Positions 10,793-19,985 of a DNA stretch of 64,000 nt are shown here, piece by piece; the first letter of the stretch is position 1, and every line of letters begins with the position of its first letter. Where the stretch lies: the NCBI GenBank assembly GCA_009809945.1, contig WTPW01000400.1:330601-394600 (forward strand), written 5' to 3'. The stretch is from Gigaspora margarita (taxonomy: Eukaryota > Glomeromycota > Glomeromycetes > Diversisporales > Gigasporaceae). The notes below the pieces were generated by a model. That model made no database searches and was not told where the DNA came from. It saw nothing but the letters and a program-made list of their open reading frames with translations. Position numbers and translations under genes: made by a program.

Positions 10793-13700
10793 ATGAAATT
10801 AATTTACATCATTTTAGCTCTTGTTATTTTAACATTAAATGTTCACTTGACTATTGCCTCGCCCTTAACAAGAAGGTAGTTAATTTGATATATACATTGT
10901 TTTATAAAAGTTTTAAACATAACATGAAATTTATTTATTGCATTATTCTTGAAATTATCATTTGAATATTATATAACGCTTTTCTATTGAATTATTAGAC
11001 AGTATGTACTTCATTGTTTTTGCTATGTACTAAATATCTTTGATATACTCAATTTGTTATTTATAACCTTAATATACTTTTTGTTTTTTTTATTTAATTA
11101 TTAGAGTGTATGTACTTCATTGTTTTTGCTATGCACTAAAATTTCTTGGTTATACTCAATTTGTTATTTATAACTTTAATATACTTTTTTTTTATTGAAT
11201 TATTAGAGAGTATGTATTTCATTGTTTTTGTTATGTATTAAAATATCTTTATGATACTCAATTGGTTATTTATAACTTTAATATACTTTTTTTTTATTTA
11301 ATTAGAGGGTATGTACTTCATTGTTTTGTTATGAACTAGAATTACCATTTGACGATTCACAAATTTGTTATCATTATTTATAAACTTAATGCACATTATT
11401 AGATGGTAAGCATAAATTTATTATAATTGTATCTAAATTATTATTGAATTACTAGCACGTAAGTATAAACTTTATTGGATTTTTTTATTATATTTGTGCT
11501 TTGATGATTTTTTAAAATATGAATCTGACAAATATTTTAAAAATGCCTCTGTCAAATTATTAGCAAGTAAGTATAAACATTATTATATTCGTTTCTAAAA
11601 TTTTTATTTGATTTTAAATTAATTTTGTAACGAATTTTTTAATTAAATTTATTAGCGAGTAATTGTAAGCTTTAGTGTAATTTCTCAATCGATGGTTTTA
11701 GATGATGTTCTTGATGACTTTATAATATATATAATATGCATTTTCTTTTTTGTATTTTTTAATATTACTGAGTTTTAAAAGTATTCATCTATGTAGTATA
11801 AGTTTTATTTGTTTTTAAAAATTTAATTTGATATTAAATGATGCTAATTATAACCTTATAATGTTTATTTTATTCATTAAATTATTAGCGTGTAAGTATA
11901 AACTATGTATAAACTATATTATTAGTTATATTTGTTTAAAATTTTGTTAATTTTTAAAAAATCCATCTGAAAATATTTTAACAAATGTCTCTGTCAAATT
12001 ATTAGCCTGTAAGTATAAGCTTAATTATATTTGTTTTTAAAATTATTGATAATTTTTAAAATATTAATCTGACAAATTTTTAATAAATACCTCCACCAAA
12101 TTATTAGTCCGTAAGTATAAACCTTTTATATTTGTTTTGAAAATTTTTATTTAATTTGTCAATAAGTTTTATAATGCATATTTTTCTTTATTGAATTATT
12201 AGTGGGTAAGTATAAGTTTCATTGTGTTTGCTTTTAAAACTTTTTATTTGATTTTACATAAATTTAAATTTATAATACTTATTTCTTTATTGAATTATTA
12301 TTAGCGAGTAAGTATAAGCTTCATTACATTTGTTTCTAGATTTTTCATCTGATACTTATGATTTTTAATGTTGATTCTAACTTTATAATATATATTCTTT
12401 TGAATTTTATTGAATTATTAGAATGTAATTATAAGTTTTATATGATTTTAACATTTTATTTGATAATTTTTAAAATACACTTAATAATCCAAAAAGTACA
12501 TTTTATTTTGTCAAAATTTTAGTTGGTATGCATGTACTTTATTGTATTTGTCTTTAGAATTTTTATTTATTTTAAATTATGTCATTTTAACCATATAATG
12601 CGCATTTTTATTAAAATATTAGCTAGTAAGTATAAACTCTATTATATTGTTTCTAAATTTTTCATTCGATTTTTAAATTATGCTATTATAACTTTATAAT
12701 GCACTTTCTCTTTTATTAAATTAATAGCATGTAAATATAAACTTTATTATATTGTTTCTAAATGGTTTATTTGATTTTAAACTACTTTATTTATAATTTC
12801 ATAAAATGCATCTTTCTTTTGTTGAATTATTAGTACGTGAGTATAAGTTTTATTATATTTAAATTATTATTGCTAATTGTTAAAATAAGGATTTTATTGA
12901 ATTATTAGTCTGTAAGTATAGGTTTTATTATATTTAAATTATTATTGATAATTGTTAAATAAAGAGTTTAACAAGCGCTTCTAATTAAAAATTAGCCCGT
13001 AAGGTTTTATTATATTTAAATTATTATTGATAATTGTTAAATAAAGAGTTTAACAAGTGCTTCTAATTAATAATTAGCCCGTAATTATAAGATTTATTAT
13101 ATTTGATTCTAAATTTTTCATTTGAAAAATTTTTATAACTTAATTATTTTATTCTTTTGAATTATTAGTTTGTAAGTATAAGCTTTATTATATTGGTTTC
13201 TAAATTCTTATTTAAATTTTATTGATGTTATTTATAACCTTATATCCATTTTCTTTTATTTGATTATTAGTGAGAAGTACATACTTTTTAAATTTCACTT
13301 AATAATTTTATAAGTTACACTTAATTTATGATAAGTTACATTTAATAACTATAAAAAATTTTTTCGCATATTACTAGATGGTAAACATAAACTTTATTAT
13401 AATTACTGTATTTCTCCATTTATAAGAATAAGCATACCTGGTACTTGCTATACAAACTTTGTTCCAGTTTTACAATAGTTATGGCTAATATTATAGCAAA
13501 AAGGGTGTGCTTATTTTTGGAGGAATATTTATAAACTTACTACTTGATAATTTAAACTATACATTTTATATCTATTAATACATTGTTAAACAAATGTCTT
13601 TGTAAAATATTAGCTGGTATATATAAGAATTATAAGTTTTTAAATTCATTGATAATTTTTAAGATATAATCTAATAATAAATATTTTAACAAATGTTTTT

Positions 13701-16467
13701 GTAAATTATTAGCTAGTAAGTATATTTTTTTAAAAAAATCATTATTTGATAATTTAACTCATTATGATAACTTTTAATGAATGATCTGGTAATAAATATT
13801 TGACAAATGATTTTGTAAATTATTAGTGGGTAAGTATATTTTTAAAAATTACTATTTGATTTTTAAATTTATTATTTGATATTTAAAATACACATGTTAC
13901 AATATTTTAAAATTGTTTCTGGCAAATTATTAGCTTGTAAGTGTAAAATTTTTTTATTTGATTTAAAAAATTATGCTATTTATGAATTTAAAATGCATAT
14001 TTTCTTTATAAATTATTAGAAAGTAAGTTTAAGTTTTATAATAGTTGTTACTTAGATTTTGCTAGATTTCATATTGTGTCAATTATAACCTAATAATACA
14101 TATTCTCTTGTTAAATCATAGATGGTAACTATAGCCTTCTAGAAAATAAATATATTTATTACACAATTTTAAAATTACAAAAAATGTATTTAATAAATAT
14201 CTTAAAATTTCTCTATCAAATTATTAGCATGTAAGTATAAGCTTTGTTATATTTATTTTTAAAATTACTAGTGATATTAAAATATGCATTTGACAAATAT
14301 TTTAACAAATGTATCTGTTAAATTATTAGCCCATAAGTATAAGCTTTGTTATATTTATTTTTAAAATTATTGGTGATATTAAAATATGCATTTGATATAT
14401 TTTACAAATGCCTTTAAAAAATTACTAGCCAGTAAGTATAAGCTTTGTTATATTATTTTTAAAGTTATTAGTAATATTAAAATATGCATTTGTATATTCT
14501 AACAAATGCCTCTATAAAATTACTAGCAAGTATAATCTTTTTTATATTTATTTTTAAAATTATTGGTTTTGACAAATATTTTAACAAAATGTTTCTATCA
14601 AATTATAAGCTCGTAAGTATAAGCTTTATTATATTTATTTTAAATTATTGGTGATATTAAAATATGCATTTGAAAAATATTTTAAAAAATGCCTCTATAT
14701 ATAAAATTATTAGTGAGTAAGTATAAGCTTTGTTAATTTATTTAAAATTATTGGTGATATTAAAATATGCATTTAACAAATATTTTAAAAAACGCCTCTA
14801 TATTTAAAATTATTAGTGGGTAAGTATAAGCTTTGTTATATTTATTTTAAAATTATTGGTGATATTAAAATATGCATTTGACAAATATTTTAAAAAATGC
14901 CTCTATAAAATTACTAGCACGTAAGTATAAGCTTTTTTATATTTATTTTCAAAATTATTGGTGATATTAATTTATGCATTTGATAAATATTTTTAACAAA
15001 TGCCTCTAAAATTACCATTATGATAATTTTTTAAAATATAATCTAAGAATTAATAATTTAACAAATGGTTTTGTATATTATTAGCTCGTAAGAATGATTA
15101 TTATTTATTTTTTAAAAATTTTTATTATTTGATTTTTAAAATATGTATTTTGCTATATTTTAAAAATTGTTATCTGTCAAATTATTAGCGGGTAAACACA
15201 AATTTTTATTTGCCTTTAAATTATGCTATTTATAAATTTACAATGTATATTTTTTTATTAAATTATTAGGAGGTAAGTTTAAGCTCTATGATATAGTTAC
15301 CAAAATTTTGTAACTTTATATTATGCTAATTATAATGTAATACATAATCCTTTGTTAAATTATTAGATGGTAAATATAGCCTTTACTAGAAAAAACATTT
15401 ATTACCCAATTTTAAAATTATTATTTTAAAAAATACATTCAATAAATATCTTAAAATTTCTCTATCAAATTATTAGCCTGTAAGTATAAGCTTTGTTATA
15501 TTTATTTTTAAAATTACTAGTGATATTAATGTATATATTTCATGAATATTTTAACAAATGTCTCTTCAAATTATTAGTATGCAAGTATAAGCTTTATTAT
15601 ATTTATTTTTAAAATTATTGGTAATATTAGAATATGCACTTGAAAACAAATATCTTAATGATCTATCAAATTATTAGCCCGTAAGTATAAGCTTTGTTAT
15701 ATTTATTTTTAAAATTATTGGTGATATTAAACTATACATTTGACTAATATTTTAACAAATGCCTCTATAAAATTACTAGCGAGTAAGTATAAGCTTGGTT
15801 ATATTTATTTTAAAATTAATAGAAATATTAAACTATGTATTTGATATATTTTAATAAATACCTCTATAAAATTACTAGGGAGTAAGTATAAGCTTTGTTA
15901 TATTTATTTTTAAAATTATTAGTAATATTAAAATATGTGTTTGTATATTCTAACAAATGTCTCTATAAAATTACTAGCGAGTAAGTATAAGCTTTGTTAT
16001 ATTTATTTTTAAAATTATTAGTAATATTAAAATATGTATTTGTATATTCTAAAAAATGCCTTTATAAAATTACTAGTGAGTAAGTAAAAGCTTTGTTATA
16101 TTTATTTTTAAAATTATTAGTAATATTAAAATATGTATTTGTATATTCTAAAAAATGCCTTTATAAAATTACTAGCGAGTAATTATAAACTTTGTTATAT
16201 TTATTTTTAAAATTATTAGTAATATTATGCATTTTTATCTAATAATATATATTTTAATCTGACAGATAAGTTTGCAAGAAACAATCCAATAGTAAATTAT
16301 AATTATTGGAGATATAAATAAACACAAAGTATGTATCTAATAATAAGCTATATAGATAATTTTAGTATATTAAAGTTACTAGCACATTTGTATAATATTA
16401 TTTTAGAATTCTATTCACATATTTTTTTATTTGCAGAATAAACTTAGTCTTAAAAGTGGATTTTTAA
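10793..16467 (+). CDS. Secreted knottin-like peptide encoded by 52 exons, 50 of them microexons
   Basis: Exon 1 (10793-10875) encodes a start Met, a hydrophobic signal segment (residues about 4-21), Ala-Ser, and Arg-Arg at 27-28, a likely Kex2-type site. It ends two bases into codon 28 at a GTAGTT donor. Fifty microexons follow, then a terminal exon (16437-16467) after TTTGCAG. Total coding length is 267 nt, or 88 residues and a stop, spread over 5675 bp. All 51 introns are phase 2, so codons 28-79 except 51 are each split 2+1. In this phase no stop occurs; the phases offset by one or two bases contain stops. The product has Cys33, 43, 53, 54, 59 and 71 (C-x9-C-x9-CC-x4-C-x11-C, with CCYGLKC in the centre), the order of inhibitor cystine knots, then an acidic run at 75-79. 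Known: knottins are compact secreted disulfide peptides with many roles. Inferred: a processed extracellular peptide of unknown target. Least certain are the terminal exon, whose last intron is long (258 nt), and microexon 33, which has an AT donor. Confidence 0.88.
10999..13276 (+). other. Microexons 2-24 of the knottin-like gene
   Basis: Each is 3 nt unless noted, given by first base: 10999, 11105, 11207, 11306, 11403, 11456, 11564, 11656, 11889, 12006, 12108, 12203, 12305, 12422, 12523, 12623, 12728, 12834, 12909, 12996, 13078, 13169, and 13271 (6 nt, to 13276). Donors are mostly GTAAGTATAA or GTATGTACTT; variants are GTAATT (11659, 12425, 13081), GTAAAT (12731), GTGAGT (12837), GTAAGG (12999) and GTACAT (13277). 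Acceptors are mostly ATTATTAG. They complete codon 28 and encode residues 29 to 51 and the first two bases of codon 52, including Cys33 (11403+11456) and Cys43 (12523+12623). Confidence 0.82.
13378..16178 (+). other. Microexons 25-51 of the knottin-like gene
   Basis: All are 3 nt, given by first base: 13378, 13614, 13713, 13827, 13934, 14020, 14122, 14228, 14330, 14429, 14527, 14610, 14714, 14817, 14918, 15085, 15189, 15270, 15367, 15477, 15578, 15678, 15780, 15879, 15978, 16077, 16176. They hold the last base of codon 52 through the first two bases of codon 79, including Cys53, 54, 59 and 71. The donor after 14330 is ATAAGT and the donor after 15578 is GCAAGT; the rest are GT. Skipping any one exon keeps the frame and changes only the residues at the new junction. 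Confidence 0.8.
13414..13522. mobile_element. Small MITE inside an intron of the microexon gene
   Basis: The ends CTCCATTTATAAGAATAAGC and GCTTATTTTTGGAG are imperfect inverted repeats flanking about 70 unrelated bases. It explains why this intron is about 230 nt instead of 97. Confidence 0.65.
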
Positions 16468-16512
16468 AATTATGGACTTGTAAAATTTTATTTATTTTTG
16501 TTTTTTAAAAAA

Positions 16513-16518
16513 AATAAA
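16513..16518 (+). terminator. Candidate poly(A) signal of the microexon gene
   Basis: AATAAA lies 45 bases after the predicted stop codon in a T/A-rich context. Another AATAAA overlaps the start of the terminal exon (16437-16442), which leaves open that this exon is partly untranslated. Confidence 0.35.
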
Positions 16519-17410
16519 TTTATCAAAATCTTTTTTTAAATTTTGATAAATATAAATTTGCTGGCTTTACAAACTTAAAGAATTTTGTCACTTTAGGTCT
16601 GCAGATTAGCAAAAACATTTATTATAAACTTTAATATAAATTCATACAGTATTACATATATTAAGTGTCTATTTAGTGATTTAAATAGGTACAGCTATTA
16701 CTTATTACAACTATTATAACTAATCAAAGCTCTTAACCTGAAACAAGAATCCTTATAACAAAAACAGAGTGCTTATTTTTTGAATTAGTTAAAGTTTTAT
16801 TTTGGACAAATGGTTATAAATGGAAATAGAATTTCTGATTATACACTTATTGCCCAGAGTAACTAATTTATATTTTGTAACCCTGATATTGTTGCTTGAA
16901 AACCTTCTGTATTAATTAATATTTAAAAAATCTAACAAACAAAGCAAAAAAAAAACTAAAAAATAAAAAGAATAGCAAAATGATATACAGTTGCCTTATT
17001 TTAATCTGAATCTTTCTAATTTGAACTTTAATAAACTCTATAAAAACCAAATACAAAATTCTAGAACATTTGTAAATTTTATTATAAAGCTCAGATTAGC
17101 ATCATAGTAACCCTTTGAGAACTAAATTTTGATCAATTTTATATATAAGAATAGATAGTTTGGAATAAAAAAAGTTGATTATACTTTAAAGTAGTTATTT
17201 TCATATTAGCTTGAAATTAATTATATTAATTTTACAAATTTATATCTAAAAATGTATAAAATTTTTAATATATTTTGCTTGTTCTTATTGAAAAAAGATT
17301 TCTAATTGGCTAAGGTAAATTAAATGCTTAGAAATTTATTTATACAATTTAATATATTTTTTAATAGTATAACTATAAACTATTTATAACTTTAGAAAAG
17401 CATTAATATT
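16519..17410. other. AT-rich intergenic, no gene seen
   Basis: CpG-poor and low in complexity. No frame with coding character on either strand. Confidence 0.4.
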
Positions 17411-18784
17411 AGTCATAGGACATGTCCTTTTATAGGGGTTTCAAATGCTGTTACTTATAAATCAAATAAGTTGACACACCTAATTTTATATATAAATTTA
17501 TGCAAAAAAATCATTTAAATTAAATTTATCTAAAAATATATATATAAACTTTTCTTTAAATTTTAAATATATATTCTTTAGTATTTAATAATCTTTAATT
17601 TAAAGTTTTAGTTCTTAACTCCAAGTAATTCAAAGATAATCTTCCTTTAAAGTTAATGTATTTATTATCTTTACAACCCCTGTAAAGTTAAAGCAATAAT
17701 ATAACTATTAACTTTAACCTAACTCTAACCCTAAAAATTAATAAGTAAACCTTCTTTAGTTTCTAGTTAAAAGTTGTAGAGCTTACTTTTCTGATTCTAA
17801 TGGTAGTTAAATCATCAAACTTGGCCCAGTGGATCCCAAGATACTTGGGATCAAAGAAGAGAACAAGAATCGGCAAATTCACTGTTACACAAAGCATTAT
17901 AGGAAAATGGTGTCAAAGGAAAAATCGTGATTTGCGCAAACTTTTATTATTAGAATCGACTTTGGGCTCTTAAGTAAAATTGTTCTTTGCCTCAAAAAAG
18001 TGCTAGTTTCTTAAAACGAGTTTTATTAGTTTCTTAGTAAAATTTTTCACAACGATAAAAAATCTTTTCAAAACGTATATAAAGAGAAACAAATATTAAA
18101 TTAGAAAAAAGCCATCAAACAAAAAATTGTAATTTGCGTAAAATTTTATTATCACAATTGACTTTGGGTTCTTAAGTAAACTTGTTCTTTGGCTCAAAAA
18201 AATACTAGTTTCTTAAGATGAGATTTATTATTTTCTTAGTAAAATTTTTTACTATGCTAAAAAAATTTTCAAAACGTATATAAAGAAAAATAAATAGTTT
18301 GTGTAACAGTAAATTTGCTGATCCTTATGTTCTTTTCTTTGATCCCAAGTATCTTGGGATCCACTGGGCCGATTTTGATGATTTAACTATCATTAAAATC
18401 AGAAAAACCTCCTCTTTAACTTTCAATTAGAACACAAGAAGCCTTTACTTAATAGTATCTTTCATATTTTAGAAGGTTATTTTAGCCAATCATATTATTG
18501 CTTGGGGTGTGTCAGTCATTTGACTTAAAGAACTTAGTAAACAATTGATCAACTTTAAAGGAAGATTATCTTTGAATTACTTGGAGTTAAGAACTAAAAC
18601 TTTAAATTAAATATTATTAAATACTAAAGAATATATATTTAAAATTTAAAGAAAGGTATATATATATATTTTTAACTAAATTTAATTTAAATGATTTTTT
18701 TGCAAAATTTATATATAAAATTAGGTGTGCCAACTCATTTGATTTATAAGTAACAGCACTCATTAGGGACATGTCCTATAACTG
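17411..18784. mobile_element. Foldback element, decayed member of the CATAGGACATGTCC family
   Basis: The termini carry AGTCATAGGACATGTCC and its inverse. The arms are about 450 bp: 17411-17870 pairs with about 18320-18784, including the inner block CCCAGTGGATCCCAAGATAC and its inverse. The centre contains two direct copies of a block with TTGACTTTGGGCTCTTAAGT (near 17950 and 18150). The same termini occur on the palindrome at 38885-39946. CpG sites are nearly absent here. Confidence 0.75.
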
Positions 18785-19985
18785 ATATATACTGTGCAAA
18801 AAAATTTAAAAAAGATCTTAATTTTAACAAACTTTACTTAAAAGACAAAATATGTCTACCCTTTATAAAATGACCTTAAATTATACTAAGTAAAAATATT
18901 TATGTTCCAAATTGGTTTATTATATTAAATTTAAAAAAAAACTTTATTAACTATTGAACTTGAATAAAAATAGATTTGCTATAAAAGAAGTTTTAGACTT
19001 AATATTTGAATATACTTGGTTTATGTATTGTTTTTGGATCTGTTAACTATAAGTTTTGGTTTATAGATAATAGATTGTAATAATAAAGTATACTATTTTT
19101 GCCCTATTATATAATTTGATTGGCTAATTATTATAGATAATTTTGAGTAAAATTTTAAAAGTAGCCAATTATACAATCTTTCTTCTATTTATAAGCTCTA
19201 TTCTGCTCAGACTAGAGTTGGACAATAAAATATAACATACCCAAAACTGGTTTCAGAAATAATATAATATGAGTCTAGAATTAGATTTTTTACAAAATTT
19301 TAAATCCTAAAACCTGAAACTCTAAAACTATAATCTAAAATTTCCAAATTATATTGCTATTTTTGGGAGCATATTCTATTTCAGTTTCAATAGCACATAA
19401 ATCATAGCTAAATGAACCTGCCATTTTCATTATAACTGCTAAATATCAATTCACATCACATGTTTATATTAATGGCCAGCCTGCATTACGCGAGCAGAAA
19501 ACCACTAGCTAGTGCTAAGCCGCACAAACTCAACTGCTTACAGTGATCTCCTGGCGCAATATTATTTGCTATTTCTAGAATTATCTCCCATTTCAGTTCG
19601 CATAATTCGCAACTAATATAATCTGCATCCATCAAATAAAATTAAACTCTGGCATATCAGACTGGACCATTCCAATTGTAAGAAATATGCATGCAATGCT
19701 TTTCGATCATTTGTGATGTCATGATATTAATTGCAATCGATTAATAAATTATTAATTAACAATTAATACACAATCATTGTAAATCAAGGATACGGAAACA
19801 ACAGAATATGTCTTTAATCATAACATTCTTAGTCTTGCATAATATCATTGTAACCAGTCGTCAACTATTTATAATTTTTTAAATTGACTTTCACATGTTA
19901 TACATGTAATATTATTCACTAGGATATAAATAACGAACCACATACTGTGTATTACTGAATAATAGCATTTATTTTATTTTATTTT
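18785..19985. other. Intergenic, no gene seen
   Basis: A mixture of AT-rich sequence and a short CpG-containing patch at 19480-19760. No open frame with coding character. Confidence 0.4.

Larger units (their letters stand above)
10876..16436 (+). repeat. Tandem array of related ~97 nt introns
   Basis: The 51 introns are mostly 72-123 nt and share a layout: GTAAGTATAAGCTTTGTTAT at the start, a TTTTAAAATTATT block, AATATGCATTTG, ACAAATGCCTCT, and ATTATTAG or ATTACTAG at the end. Similarity is strongest from about 14.2 to 16.2 kb; introns at 15882-15977, 15981-16076 and 16080-16175 are all 96 nt and almost identical. Exceptions are 50 nt (11406-11455), 230 nt (11659-11888), 233 nt (13381-13613, holding a MITE), 164 nt (14921-15084) and 258 nt (16179-16436). 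The three long introns without a MITE contain degenerate unit-like sequence, suggesting lost microexons. Confidence 0.88.

Noticed and set aside
10999..16178. Reading the microexon triplets directly as codons
   Set aside because: Gives three TGA stops and disagrees with the phase imposed by exon 1.
16383..16389. A 7 nt exon (CACATTT) before the terminal exon of the knottin-like gene
   Set aside because: It would break the reading frame relative to the simplest terminal-exon reading and its donor GTATAATA is weak; it is better read as a decayed unit.
10999..16436. CRISPR-like array (regular ~97 bp repeats with short variable spacers)
   Set aside because: The variable part is only 3 nt, the repeats are long and carry splice signals, and the genome is eukaryotic. 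The microexon reading explains the variable bases as codons.
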